Assembly (NCBI GenBank): GCA_029207755.1
Contig: JARCOQ010000016.1
Span: 11,933,307-11,997,306 of the forward strand
From: Chamaea fasciata
Taxonomy: Eukaryota; Chordata; Aves; Passeriformes; Sylviidae
Direction of reading: 5' to 3'
DNA length: 64,000 bases
The notes beneath the pieces were generated by a model, which searched no databases, was not told where the DNA came from, and saw only the letters and a list, made by a program, of their open reading frames with translations. Made by a program: the position numbers and the translations under genes. Shown here piece by piece: positions 1 to 12,659 of this stretch (positions within the stretch are counted from its first letter, which is position 1; each line of letters opens with the position of its first letter).

Positions 1-1185
1 ATATTTCTATTAAAATTTGTAGATAAAACAATGACAAAAAAAAAATTATGGAAAGCCTTTAATTCTGGATAAAGTTTTGTTGAAACAAGTATTGAGCAGA
101 GTTATAGACCAGGGAGCACAGAGTCCTACGAAGGGAACAGGACCTACAGGTCCTACCAAGGGAATGACAGCCTAAAGCCAAAAAAGCTGCAATTCTGACA
201 AGGAAGTGCAGATTAAGTGGAAAGATAATTCAGATACTCTGTCACAATGCTGAGTACAAGCCAAAATAATCCCCAGTTCAGTATCTGACAAAGAATGAGC
301 AAAGCCTAAGAACAAGACAATGTTGCAGACCATGTGACTACACAGAGTCAAGTAATCAAAGGGGGCTGAGAAATTAAAAGTGTAAACATACGACAAGTAA
401 GGTTTCAAGGTTAGAAAAATGTGTCTTATTGGTAGACAAAGACTTGATCTCTTCAGCCTACCTGAAAGGGGTTGTGTAATTCCACCAACTAATCATCTCC
501 ACAGAGAAAAGAGAGAGTGCAATGAGAACGAGACAGAGAGCCTCAGCTGTGAGGCAAATAGTCCTCACACTGAGGGTGACTGACCACTACAAAAATCTGT
601 AAAGATCAATCACTGATTATCCCATCTCTTGGCATTCCAGCCTTTCAGAAATATATACTTATTAATCAGTGACCTCCCCACAGTAACACTGGAGTGACAT
701 TTGTGACATGACATTCAGAACCCACACCACACCGTCTGAGTCACAGAATGACACTCCATATATTTAAAACCTGTCAGAGAAAACACCCCATGTGTTTTAC
801 CTCTGTCACGTGTGGAAATAACCATACCCTCAGTGAACCTTGCATCTACATCTCTTTCTTACTTCGTCTAAAAGTATATCTGTGTATTTCTTAGAACAGT
901 TCCCTCTTGGCATGAGGGAAGCTTGATAGCTCTTGGCATGAACGAACATGTGATTAACACGTGTGGGCTCAGTGTTCCTCATTTGAGAATACTGGCTTCA
1001 TTTGTATGGAATACAAATATGTCACATTTCCTCAGTATCTGAAACAGAACATTTATATTTATGAGGATATAAACTCATTTTCTCAAGTCTCCGATATTTG
1101 TTGAAAATTAATCATCCCCTTGCGAAACACATTCACTAGAATATTCATAGGATGCAAACATAATGAATAATCATATTCAACTTTC
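1..1185. other. AT-rich unique DNA, no gene seen
   Basis: No repeat family, exon with paired splice signals or RNA gene could be recognised. Open frames are under 80 codons and show no family resemblance. Composition is ordinary AT-rich avian noncoding DNA. Confidence 0.5.
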
Positions 1186-1189
1186 ATAA

Positions 1190-1330
1190 TCAAAAGTTCC
1201 CAAAGCAATTTACAGGAGATAAGTATCATTATCCCCATTTATGGCCAGGGAAACTGAGGCAGAACATTATCTCACTCGACATAAAATAGCAGAAATAAGT
1301 TACACCTTAGATTTCTGGAAACACCCTGGA
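1190..1330 (+). repeat. MIR-like or CR1/L3-like ancient relic
   Basis: The stretch reads, in order, a 'caaagc..tttaca' motif, 'attatccccattt', then 'gggaaactgaggcaga'. This order is the well-known core/3' signature shared by MIR SINEs and L3/CR1-type LINEs of amniotes. The remainder has decayed beyond recognition, so family assignment (MIR or LINE 3' end) and both ends are uncertain. Such relics predate birds and are sometimes kept as regulatory DNA. Confidence 0.6.
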
Positions 1331-1339
1331 ATTCTTCTA

Positions 1340-2550
1340 ATGCATAAAGATAGTCAACGAAAAAAAGTTTTAATTTCAATGAATATTAATATGTTTCTCT
1401 GATCTCCAGCAAGATTTCCCTCAAGCAACTGATAGTTTTCCACAGTGTTCAGCATGTCTGTTTACTTCAAGGCCTACTCATTTCCACTTGAATTCTTGAA
1501 CTATTACACTAAAAATCTGTGAAAACTTAAAACAGGTTTCTTGACTTTATTTGCAGCAATATTGAGACACCAGAAATACTATGCACTCTCCAACAATTCT
1601 TACTTGCCTTCTATTCTAAAGCTTTTTTTGTTTATACAAAAAGATTTAATAGTGACACAAGGCCACACTAACCAAAATTTGCTTAATCTAGCAGTTAACA
1701 CTTTTGCAAATGATAAAGGGAAAACACCCTCAGTTTAAATTTGAAATCTTTCAAATTCATAAGATACCCTTCTTCTATTAACCATTATCATTTTAATTAA
1801 GGCTAAAGAATTCAAACCAGATGGGAAAAAATATTTTATCCTCATTTTCACCAAGGGGGGAGAAAATCACATTGGCACTGCTAAGAGAAATGAGAAGACT
1901 GAAATTGTAAAACATTTCACAGGCGTATCCTTTCCATTTATGTACCTCGAGTTTGATGATGAAGTCAGTTCACAGCCCTACTTAACGAGCAGAACTGTAT
2001 ATATACATATTCTCTCTCCTTACTGCTGAGTTTAATAGTTCCTTTTAAAATGATATATGCCAATGTAAATATAGTTAACATAAAATAATTATATTCACAA
2101 AATATTTATTAAATTTACTTCTCCACATAAAGAGTGAAAAATAAAATCTCCATGCTCTGCTCAGTGATTTTAATGTGAAACTGCCGGTGAAGTCGTCAAC
2201 ACATTCTCAGTGTAATACATTAAGCCAGCATGTGTGGGTGTCACATAATTGTAGACAATTTAGTGACTGAATTCCTTTAGGGTGTTAGAGTCCTACTATG
2301 TTTTTGCTTGGATACCTCTTTTCTGGGTCATTAAGACATGGTTGTCAAAAGAATAGATGAAACAAGCTTTTAATGTTTTATTGCTGAATAAGAGTTTGAA
2401 GGAGTTTCTCTGCCTCGGCATCCAGGGTTTACAGCTGCAAAGCTGTATTTTATCTCACACACACCCCCTCTGAAGCTGCACGCTGAGGGTGAAATTCATT
2501 TTGGAGAAAACAATGCAGAGTTTTCTGGATTTTGATCACAGGCCTTACAT
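1340..2550. other. AT-rich unique DNA, no gene seen
   Basis: No coding, RNA or repeat feature could be supported. There are short A- and T-rich runs and a TA-rich patch near 2,030-2,120. The longest open frame (1,541-1,738, plus) is 65 codons with no recognisable content. Confidence 0.45.
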
Positions 2551-2690
2551 TGCTGTATTATCTGACACGATCCCCTTCTTTAATGCACACACTGGTTCCT
2601 CTGCACCAAGAGCTGCTCACCACCAAGGCTGACCCACAAGGAGTCCAGGGGAAGCTGTTCTGACTACAAAAATGGAGTAAATCCCATTGT

Positions 2691-2820
2691 GCCCTGCTCC
2701 CAAGGCAAGCACACCCCAAATCAACATCATGCCTGATCCCCAGGGCAAACACACCCCAAACCACTTTGTGCCTGATCCCCAGGGCAAACACACCCCAAAC
2801 CACTTTGTGCCCTAATCCCA
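2691..2820 (+). repeat. 39-bp tandem repeat, about three copies
   Basis: Copies begin at 2,691, 2,731 and 2,770. The second and third are identical over 39 bases; the first is diverged and one base longer; a fourth begins at 2,809 and fades within about 12 bases. Because 39 is a multiple of three, the minus-strand frame across it (2,558-3,028) stays open and gives a 13-residue repeat containing KVVWGVFALGIRH. That frame resembles nothing I know and is probably incidental. Two identical copies suggest a recent duplication and possible length variation between individuals. Confidence 0.9.
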
Positions 2821-3274
2821 GCTGTGCTGCTCCAAGGCAGATTTGCCCCACACACACAGAGCTTGGAGAAACCTGACTGGCAAGGGATGGGATGGTGGTG
2901 AGGAAGGTGCAGCAGCAGCTAAAGGACAACTGAGTGAAATGTGGGTCCGCTGCTCGGTAAGGGGAAGGACGTGGTGCTGAGGACTTCAGGAAGGGCTCAG
3001 GGAGATAAATGGTCCATGGTTTGCTCACAGACCTCCTGGGGCAGACCAGAACTACCCATACCAGAGAATTACTGAGCTACATTTGAGCAAACTGGACACA
3101 CACACACAAGTTCAAGCAATGAGACAGGACAGATACGAGTCCTTGGGTGCATGAAAGATGTTGTAAAACCAGGCACAGGCCAGTGGAGAGCTGCCAGCAC
3201 AGGCAGTGGCTGCTGCACATAACCTTACAGAGAAGCTCAGAGCTGTTTTCTTCTACCTGGAGAAGACACAAGGC

Positions 3275-3440
3275 TCAGAGGGAAAGGGGTAGGAAGGGAC
3301 CTTCGGCTTTGTAGAACTGCCTACTGGGAGTGGTAGAGATTCCAAAGTCAGGCTAAAGTGAGTGGAAAAGAACAATCTCTACCCTTGAAGATATTCCATA
3401 CTCATCTCCATGGCCATGAGAAACCTGATTCAATTTTCAA
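3275..3440 (+). repeat. Possible decayed CR1 3' fragment
   Basis: Short pieces ('actgcctactgggagtgg', 'tagagattcc', then 'cttgaagatattc') appear in the order expected from the CR1 segment that reads roughly 'ctgcccagggaagtggtggagtc...ctggagatattc'. The match is weak and broken, and the stretch could be unique sequence. Confidence 0.25.
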
Positions 3441-4553
3441 ACCACATAATTCAACTTGTTGAATTTGAACATCAACATGATTCTGCTTTCATTGTCCACA
3501 TGTGACCTCATAAAACATAATATCAAGACAACTATAATCTATTGATTGTAATAACCTGATTAGGATTTAAAAATGAACATGTAACATCAACATAATTGTA
3601 ACTTTTTTTAGGACTGTCAGCTTTTTTTTCTCTGTACGATAATTGCTACTAAAACTTTAGAAGCAAGAATCTCTAGTACTTTTCCTAATTTGCATAAAAT
3701 CTAAAATTTGGAGACCATATCCTAAGGTCTGTCATTCCCAAACTTATTTCCTGAATTCCTTAGCTTTAAGGACACACCCATGTTCAAGTTTCACCGATGT
3801 TTGTTGGATGATCTGAAATAAGGAGGAGTTTGGGAAGGAAGAGAAGATGGCAATGAGAGAGTTTCAGAGAAATCGAGTAAGTGAAACTAATGCCATTTTA
3901 AAACATGTCATACTAGCCCAGATGCCACAAAACTTCAAATTCTATAATAATCTGCACGTTAAAGTATCCACAAACCTGGGGGGAAATCCCATGGGCTTAA
4001 GCTGGTGTAGATGAAGTGGAAAAATAGAAACACCTCAATGGAGGAAACAGTCTGGAAGGCTGAGTGAGAAGTCAGTCTACTGCAAATTTACTGTATGATT
4101 GTAAGGCAAATAAAAGGTTAGGAGAATCTTGGGTGATTTAGAAATGAAAAGTCAAGGTGCTGAGAACAACTCCTCTATACTTCTGGGAGTTATGCATCAA
4201 TTCTTGACAGTTCAGTGCAGAAAGACAGGTGCATTTGACAGATGTACTTTTTCTGCAAGACTGAATGAAGAAAATTCCAGACGATTGCAATAAAACACTC
4301 ATTTCATCCCACAGAACTGAACAGAGGAGTGTGTTGAAACCCTAGCAACACAGAGAGCTGAAAGATAGCACTAAAACATGCAAGCAGCTGAAAGCAGAGA
4401 AGGCATGAAGTGCTACTGAAACTTTCATCTGATCTTGCAATGAAACAAAAAGCAATCATTTTATCTAAACTGATCAAGGACCATGCCTTCATTCACTGCG
4501 CAGGGCTGGTTAGAGTATTGTTTTCCCTACACAATCCAGTGAGGGGCCAGGTT

Positions 4554-4578
4554 TACAGCACAGGACATGGACAGCACC
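4554..4578 (+). promoter_or_regulatory. Possible non-canonical RE1 (REST) site
   Basis: A left half similar to TTCAGCACC (TACAGCACA, 4,554-4,562) is followed after six bases by a right half similar to GGACAGCGCC (GGACAGCACC, 4,569-4,578). Canonical RE1 elements have a two-base gap. Wider spacings are known, but this one lies just below the usual expanded range. A motif match by eye only. Confidence 0.15.
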
Positions 4579-6095
4579 TCCCTCAGTCACAGAATCACTT
4601 CGCCTTGGGTTTCTTTCTCAAATTAGGTGAAACTGGCTAAGACTAAATCCAGCTAGCTGGCTGACTGCTGCCTGGTAGAGCAAACCCACAGGCTTTGATA
4701 AACTGCACATAAGACCTTAATGTCTTATTGTTTGTTTTCTTTTTTCCCTAATTATTATTTGGCCATTCCTCACTTTTTCCTGCCAGAAAATGGACTCCAG
4801 AGTTTTTTCCCATCCTGCAAATATCAGTGAGCAGTAAGAAGCAACAGGATGCAGAAGAAGGAAGTCAGAGTACACCTGACATCATTTGAAGAGGTAGCTA
4901 CTATAACACACAAAAAAGCAGCAAAAATGACCACAGGCCATCAATTCTAATGGGTTCTTCTGAGCATACAAAGCAAGAAAGGCCAGGGGTTAATTAAAAA
5001 TATATGTTTTGATTAATGTAAAGGAAACAACCTGATTGTAGGATTAATTAGACTCCAGAACAGTTTTCCTCCCAAAGGAAGAGCTGGAGTTTGATCACTT
5101 CAAAGTTTAGGAAAAGACTGAATGAAACTGAGGAAATCCACAGCGGAACAGCCACTGCATGGTTTGGTGAAGCAGAACAGGAGACATTTCCACACATCAG
5201 CCTGCTGTGTTTTCTTCCCAACAAAACCCACTCTTGCTCAACCTGCAGCCCATTTCCCCGCAGCTTTTTGCTGAATGTCACTCCCCTGCTCTTTGCTCTT
5301 TTAAACCTTGCAATGCAGCACCTTCACTCAACACAATGATCACAGTCCTCTGTAGCTGAAGCACCACCACCAAGCACAAGTAAACCCCAGACTCTTTGTT
5401 TTCCTATGACAGAACCTTCTACATTTTCAAATATTTTATAGTCAACACAGTCCAACTGTTTGAAGGAGTTAATAAACTAAATGGCTTATAGGTATTGAGC
5501 AATTGTAAAGGTGCAAGCCTTGCTCAGAGAAACCCTTACAACTCTCACCATTGCTTACTACTTATATTACAATCATGCTTTAAGATTTGAAGCAAGTCAT
5601 ATCACACTGAAACAGAATAGATGCAACAAAATATTCTTATTCTCTTCACTTTTCTTAAACAGATCTTAGTGCAAATCCTCTGCTCTTAGTGAAACCTGAA
5701 TTATGACTTAAGCTTCTTTCAAATATCTGACTATTTAGTCATCTAGCTAATAATGCTGGGAAACTTCAGAGGGATCATACTCAGCATATGCTGCCCCTTC
5801 TAGGGTCCTCACATTTTCTGCAGAGGGGAATAAAGGTAGTCAGTGCTTGGAACAGCTTTCTATAAACTTATTTTTGCTACCAGAGAAATTTATTTCTGCT
5901 GGCTAAGAATTTCAGCTACTAACCCTAAATATATGTGCTTTACAAATCATGACTTCTATTAGAAGGATTTGTGAAAAACAGCAGACTTGTCACACTGATG
6001 CACTTGGTAAATGCAAGCCTCCTCTATGTGTGTACAGTATTGTGGAAGAAAGCAATTGCTAAACAAATTACTGTATTTCACTACCCAGCAGGGTA

Positions 6096-6109
6096 ATAAC
6101 CATAGCAAC
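6096..6109 (-). promoter_or_regulatory. RFX X-box-like site
   Basis: On the minus strand this reads GTTGCTATGGTTAT, close to the palindromic RFX X-box consensus (GTTGCCATGGCAAC-like). X-boxes occur in promoters and enhancers of ciliary and neuronal genes. No promoter or exon is visible nearby, so this could be chance. Confidence 0.2.
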
Positions 6110-7009
6110 ATCTCATAGAAGAGAAGGAAGGTTGAGAAATTGTAGCTCTGGGATTAGATATTTGTAGACTCCATTTTGAAGAGAAAATCTTTATTTAATT
6201 AAAAGTTTATTTAACTTTGGAGGGGAAAAACCCCCCTCTTGTCTGTCTACAACAGATTAAAAAGAATAATAGAAAGGTATATAACCTTGCAGAAATTATA
6301 CAATGCTATTTTTCTATTTTATAGCATTTTACAAAAAAAAAAAATTAGTTACGTTTATACAAATAGCTGTGCAGATATTAGTCAAGGACATAAAGGGATA
6401 AAGTGAATATCCAGAAGTTAGACAACACAATTTGCAAGATGCGGCTCCTTTTGCGACTCATCACCACGTAACAAATACATCTACTAATATAGTTATGGGC
6501 ACAGTCTGGCTCATTTTGTGTTTCTGAGCTTACAAGTCAGGTTTACCACTTAAAATTCATTTGATAAGCTGGTGGGCCATTTAAAAGGTGAGTACAGAAA
6601 CAAACTACAAAAGTGTAGGAGTTGAGTTTTGTTTGGGTTTTAGAAGAATTAAAAAGTTTCCACATCTGAAATTCTTCAGGCTTTTGACTGAGAAACCCTC
6701 TTGAATATTTCATTGCAAGGTCTTTGGAGACACACTGCTCTGTCCAGTGCCAGCTGAACTTACAAAGGCAAAGATGTGACCAGACCAAATGAATTGTATT
6801 TGGATTGTGACACCAGAAGCACAGAAAGGTAGGAGGGATCTCCTGAGGTCTCCACTCCAAACCCTCGTGGAAAACAGGTGCAGTTAAGGCAGTGCCAAAA
6901 TCTGTGTCCAGGAGAGTTGCAGACATCTCCATTCTCCTGTGAACCTCATCCCAAAAACTGACCACTCTTACAGTGATTCATTTTTTCCTTGCATTCAGTT
7001 GGAATTTTC

Positions 7010-7255
7010 CACATCCCCACCTGCAGCCCTGATTCTGCACTCCCAGCCCAGCCCCAGCAGGACCTTCCCCCCCTCCTCCGGTGTGGTAGAGCACCGGGAG
7101 CTCTTCCTTGGCCCCTCTCCTACCCAGCCTGGGCGAGCAGAGCTCTGCCAGCCCCTGCTGCACCCCATAGCCCTGCACTGCATCACCTCTGCCACTGCCA
7201 TCCTTGTTCCAGTCCCAACCCCACACCCAGCACCCCACAACTCCAAAGTTTGACT
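7010..7255. other. Pyrimidine-rich, GC-rich patch
   Basis: A C-rich block with many CCC and CAGCCC runs and few CpGs stands out from the AT-rich surroundings. Several overlapping frames on both strands are open because A/T-rich stop codons are rare here. None shows conserved features, so I treat them as composition effects. Confidence 0.5.
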
Positions 7256-8736
7256 CCCTGCCACATTTATATCAAGTAAAATGTTATTTGAATTAATTAC
7301 TGACTCAAGCCCATCTCTGGTGAAAAGACACTGTAAATCTTGAGATTTGTTTCAGTACATAAGTGAACTTTCTGTTCAGGTTGTGTTCTGGATGTGCAAC
7401 TTAGCTTCCATTTCCTTCTAGAAGAGATTTTCAATCCATGTTTTTCTTTCCATTCTATTTTTTTTTAATTTCCTTCTCTAAAAAAATAAATTCTTATAAA
7501 ATATTGTTGTCCCTCCAGTTTTGTAAGTATATCAAAGTAGGTAAATTCTTCTTTCTTTTTTTCGGGGCTGCCTGGCCCCTACAACACAATTGCTTTATAT
7601 TATGTGTTATGCCATCACAACAGAGAAAAAAACTTGCCTTCAATTGTCTGATAGCAAAATGATCCATACAGAGAACAGACAGGTAAAAGAGCTTCTTTTA
7701 AAAGAGCAGAAACACCTAACACAGGCTTGCTCAATCAGAATAACACAGCCAATTTAATTTCCAAAGTATGAGATAATGAGCCAAAGAAATGGCACCACAG
7801 GAGTTTTTTGCATTCACATTTTTAACATATTAGTATGTGAAAAGCTGCTTATTTTTTGAAACTAGATTAGATTACTGTCAATAGAAGGATCTAGTACAGT
7901 GTGCTGGGTACACTGCAAGTTTATCTTGATGCATTTTGAACCTGTCCTTGCTGCAAACAAGAAAAAGTTCTTGCATTAGAGTGAGGGACAAAAAGACAAT
8001 CTCCAGCTGAGACTTTTAAAATTATATTTCATACAGAAAATATCTTGAATATATACTTCATATAAAACATTCCACAAAACCTATACTCCTGTGACATAAA
8101 TCTTCAGCTGTTATGGAAAAATCTCCTGTGTTCTCACAAAAGTCCCAAATACCACAGGCAATGGTCAAAATTGGTTTGTTCTCAGTGGACTCTCTGTAGT
8201 AATTTTGCCAACTCATTTACCCATCTAATTAAAAATATCTTACAGAAACTTCAATTGAAAATGGAATGGAATTGTTCTGAGGCAAGCAAATTTAAATTAT
8301 GCACTTATAAATGGAAAGTCAGTGTGTGTAATCTTTTTTTAGCAAGATCTTGAAATGAAAGGCTTCTTAAAGGAAAAAATATCAGTCCTGCTTTTTGCCT
8401 TCAGACTTTGCAGAAAAAGTTCCTCTGTAGCATGGGACATTAGTTCTATTATATAATATGATGTTGGGTCAGATGTGACAGTATTCAACAAAAGAATACC
8501 TTGAAAAAAGCCAATTCCACCTTAAAACGTGATCTAATCAGTCATATGATTAACAGTCACAACTTAGTAGTTTTTCCTCATAGAAGTGGATATTATTTTG
8601 ATATTTTCCCTTCACCCTCCTTTTCCAGTTTCCTCTATTATACCATGCCAACTCAGTAGTGCCTCCAGAAGAATCCATATTTTGCAGTCAAAGAGGGAAA
8701 ACACACCCAAATAAACTGTTATAAACTTCCAAGAAG

Positions 8737-8756
8737 AAAAAAAAAAAAAAAAAAAA
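8737..8756 (+). repeat. A20 homopolymer
   Basis: A run of twenty A with no recognisable retroposed gene upstream. CR1, the main avian LINE, does not leave poly-A tails, so this is more likely a simple repeat than a processed pseudogene tail. Confidence 0.9.
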
Positions 8757-9469
8757 GTATTTCTTAAGAGAAACACAACATAAAATTTACATCTATTTTT
8801 AATTTGGTGGCACAAGCGGATCACGGTTTTTAAGCTCGGTCACATCATGCGCATTGCCTTAGTTTGTCTGCAGGATCCTTCTCCCCTGAACCCTTTTCTA
8901 CTTTCACAGAAATCACTTCACTCACACTTTTCCTTGAAGTCCACACAGGCCTCCAGTTGGCTTGAGAGAGAGAGATTATTAATAACCTTCTTATTAGTAA
9001 TAACCCTTCTACTTACCCATAAGAGTCACCACAGAAAGGTAGTTGACAGTCACGTTGAAATGAAAAGAGAATAATATGAAAGGAAACGGAAGACATAATG
9101 AAAGTAGAATTCAGTATGCTTTGAATACACTTAGAGAGAGAAAAAAATGTAAAGATAAAGGAGAACCAGAAGTTCCTTTACTAAAATAGGACAGTTAAAG
9201 ACAGATTATGAGTGTGAAACAGATGATCATCAAGATGTCACTTCACTAAGGCACAAATTTATTTATTCACTTCAAAGGCCAGAAATTTGAAAAGGTTTTT
9301 AATTACCAAGGATAAGTAGAAAGGAATAGCACAAGTGCATACACAAAATGTAAAACCTAAGAGCAAACAGACTCAACAGGCTGACTGAAGTGATTCTGAA
9401 AGTATATTAGTAATATGAGAAGAACACACTTATGCAAAGAAAGGGAGAGAAAAAAATGATAAAACTGAT

Positions 9470-11055
9470 CTGCCACTGCGTGGTGAAGAAAATCTAGAAA
9501 GAGGAAAATCAAGAAGGCAAAAAAGTTCAGTATCTTTGTACTTCAGTCTGCACTAGTGATGTAATTGCAAGCAGGCTGCCAGTGCAGTACCAGTGAATCA
9601 GAGCAAAAAGGTAGGAAAATAATCTAGAACTTTTTAGAAAAGTTAAATTTAATTTCTAAACAGCTAGGGTGGATTTGCTTAATTACAGATCTGACTGAGG
9701 CAATGTCAAAATTAATTGCCAGTTGCAACTCATGACAATGGTGGAGTACTGGACAGGCAGAAAAGGGAAAAATGTTGCGTCTATCTGCATTTAAAAACCA
9801 GGAGGCAAAAATAAGGGTCCGACAGCTCCAGAAAAGTGTGATTACTTTCCTGGAAAAGTGGTGACATAAATAATCAAACTAGTTGTCAACTTCTAGATCA
9901 TGAGATTTGACAAAAAACTAGTCACCAGAAATACATTTAATTTCTTTCTGTAACAAGGTAATGGACACATGAAAACCAGGGGGGAAAAAAGAAAAGGGAA
10001 AGAAGGAGGAAAAATATAGGAGTTAAATCTCCTGATATTTGTAAGTTCATTGACATTCTTTTGAGTAAGCTCAGGGGAAAAAAAAAAAAAAAAAGAGGAA
10101 AATAGAAAACAGGGCAACAAATAACAGCCACCAAACTAAAAACCTTGTGGACTCAATCTACTTCTGTGGCTGTACTAATAAGGATGTAAAACAATTTTCT
10201 TCATTTTTTAGGTGCCCACCATTAGAGAGGGAACATCAATTTAAGTTCCTTTAGTGGCTGCCTTGGTTGTTCCTGTTTGATGGTTGCAGTAACAGGATTA
10301 GAGAATTCTTCACATTCTTTTGTGACAAAAATAGAGGAGTGCAAGAAGTTCTACAAGAGCACAAAAGTAGCCTGAACAAAACAAACACCCCCAGAAAAAT
10401 ATGACTAATTGGAGAAATAATCTAGAAAAGTGAAGGCAGTTCAAAAAGGAAAAAAAAGAAATGTAGAGGCAAAGAAGAAATGTAGTGAGTAGTCAGCTAA
10501 CTAGGAACCCTGAAGACCTGATCAGAAGGCTGTAGCAGATCATAAGTTGTTTAAGAGTCAGTAAATGTCATGGCCTTACAAGAAGAGGAACAATTTCCTC
10601 AGAGGCATAAAAACACTGTGTTCCAGAAATAACAGTCCGTCTAGATATCACCTCAAATATCATATCCCACTGCTGCCCAAGAAAAAGAAACAATTTGCAA
10701 AAGTAATTTTTTTAAAAAAATTAAAGACCAAAAAAAAAGGAAAAACCTAAGAACCAAAGGTATTAAATTTGTCCTACAAGAAGAGCTTTAATAAATTGTT
10801 GATTCTGCTACAGAAAAGCAGAGACCGAGGAGGTTTAATAATAGTCTTAATGTACTAAAAGGAAGGAAAGGATCCATTCACCATTTTTACTTGGGGTATC
10901 ACAGGAATTTATGAGCTTAACTTCCAGCTAAGGAGATTTAGGTTAGATATTAGGCAAATCTTTCTAATTGTAAGGACACTTAAGCCCAGGATAGATTTTC
11001 CCTAAGGATGCTGCAGACACTTCATAACTGGAGACCTTTAGGGGCAGTCATGTCC
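9470..11055 (+). mobile_element. Decayed CR1 LINE, RT region to 3' part
   Basis: CR1 elements encode an endonuclease/reverse transcriptase and copy themselves through RNA. Remnants appear here in family order on the plus strand: a pre-RT part near 9,650-9,800 ('gaggcaatgtcaaaatta'), the RT entry near 9,820-9,910 ('cctggaaaagtggtgac' then 'aataatcaaact'), a mid/late ORF2 part near 10,540-10,690 ('gagtcagtaaatg', 'ataaaaacactgtg', 'ccactgctgcccaagaa'), then a 3' part near 10,770-11,055 ('ggagatttaggttagatatt', 'aaggacacttaa', 'ggagaccttta'). The reading frame is destroyed throughout. The stretch 9,980-10,330 fits poorly and holds an A17 run, so it may be an insertion. The left end is uncertain and could reach about 9,100. 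Open frames inside (10,565-10,750; 11,008-11,394) are leftovers. Confidence 0.75.
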
Positions 11056-11059
11056 TCAT

Positions 11060-12640
11060 CTGCCAGGGATGAAAAGAGTGCAGTTGATTCTGCTCTGAAG
11101 CAGCATGACAGAGGAGATGACAGATCTTTACCTGCTCTTCTTCTTCTGAAACAGAAAACTAATTTCCTGAGTAGGATCTCAAATGGACAGACTCCCAATG
11201 TGGGAGGTGGTTTTAATTCCATGCATAAATTTCAGCTACCTACAGTGAAGGGAAGAAGAAATACTAGCACAATATTTTACCGCAGGAAAGATAAGGTGTC
11301 CAGAAAATTCAAAGCAAATGGAACAATTTCCAAGATGTTTGGTGCACTCTATATTGCTCACATTTTTACGAGGCCATTATTGTCAAAAATTTAATTTTAG
11401 AGAGAGAGTATTTTCTTTCTTATCATTCCAATATGATTTTTCCTCTCTCTATCATTTCTCTGCTTACCAAATTATAGCACAGTCCCAAAATGGGAATATA
11501 CAAAGCTACTGCTTATTGTTTCATGGGTTGAAATTTGGGCTGAGAACAAAGTGGTTTGCATTGTCATAGCTGAGTTGATTTAAATTTTTGTTCAATAAAC
11601 CCTGTGTATATTTCTGAGCTGTATTCTGTGAAGAAGCTGGAAATAGTAAAGGGATTAAACAAAAAAAAAAAAAAAACAAACCAAAATAAATAAATAAATT
11701 TAAAAAAAATAGGCAAAGTTTTTGCCACAGTCAGGTCATAAAGTCACTGGGTCACCGCTGGAAATTTCTCCTGGCTGAACAGTAGATACTCCTGATCTCC
11801 CCGTTATAAAAATCTTCATTCTTATCTACACTGGCCTGGAAGTTTTCAAGTGCCTTGGTGGCCCTTAGATTGAAACTTGGTAAAAAGATATGTAGAGTTC
11901 CAAGCATTGACTGAGAACAACTTTACAGACAAACTCCAGTGGGGCTCATCATCTAAACTGCCTGGTTTTAAACTCTCCTTCCTTTAGGAGAAATTATAAG
12001 AATTGGGGACAAAGACTGCACCAGGTCTTGTGACTAAGGATGAGAAATCAGCCTATAGAAAAATCTAACCTAAGTCCTCATAAGACAGAAACTTAAACTG
12101 AATATTCTTCTGATGCTAGAAAAAGCTCTGAAACCACAGAAAATCTATTTTGACAACTGTAGGAGTTAAACTCTAATTTCAGATGCGTGGCTGTCAAAGA
12201 AAAAAACCCTGTTTCTATGCCTACAGAGATTAGAATCTGGCAGATGATCTAAAAACCCAGCTAAATATTCTTTTTATAGAGTCACCTCCTAGTCCCCTTA
12301 TTCATACAAGGAGTCTTGCAGCATTCAGGAACAATAAGGGGGATTTGGCTCATCTTGCTTTTGTGTTCAATAACACGCTGTAAGATAAAATCAATACAGA
12401 CAAGTGCATATTAAGCTGAAGGTCGCTCCTATGGCAGGTAACTCCTGCCTCGACAACAGCTCCTGTTTGTTCATCTCTGCTGTTCCTGCCACCAGGGCTG
12501 ATCTCTGAATGTCATCTGCCACCTCTGCTTTGAGGTTCAGGCACAAGAAATGGAGCAGCCCACCGGGATAGAAGTTGCCCTTTGCAAGGAAGAGTTTTGC
12601 AAACACCGACATGGGTGTGTTCTTGTGCCTATAAAAGCGC
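11060..12640. other. Unique noncoding DNA
   Basis: No gene or clear repeat. An A16 run (11,661-11,676) followed by AAAT units to about 11,712 is a simple repeat. The 12,391-12,612 minus frame (73 codons) has no family resemblance. Confidence 0.45.
12488..12500 (+). promoter_or_regulatory. Weak CTCF-like core
   Basis: The sequence GCCACCAGGGCTG matches part of the CTCF core (CCACCAGGGGGC) but lacks part of the central G run. Weaker than the site at 56,160. Confidence 0.15.
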
Positions 12641-12659
12641 TTTGATGGCCAAGTTTGCC

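Larger units (their letters stand above)
3470..9090. other. Unique noncoding DNA with scattered motifs
   Basis: No exon, RNA gene or repeat family could be supported apart from the sites listed separately. The 6,543-6,965 minus frame (140 codons) has no recognisable domain. An A14 run sits near 6,332 and a pyrimidine-rich run near 7,440-7,560. Confidence 0.4.

Noticed and set aside
3448..3465. 18-bp palindrome AATTCAAC-TT-GTTGAATT
   Set aside because: Perfect but short, AT-rich and without context; expected by chance in 64 kb.
4580..4600. 'agtcacagaatcac' as a CR1 tail
   Set aside because: Resembles the reverse of the CR1 end, but neighbouring sequence does not continue the match. Similar chance pieces occur at 745 and 17,365.
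6835..6870. 'ctcctgaggtctccactcca' as a CR1 3' tip
   Set aside because: Only about 25 bases resemble CR1 and the expected terminal repeats do not follow.
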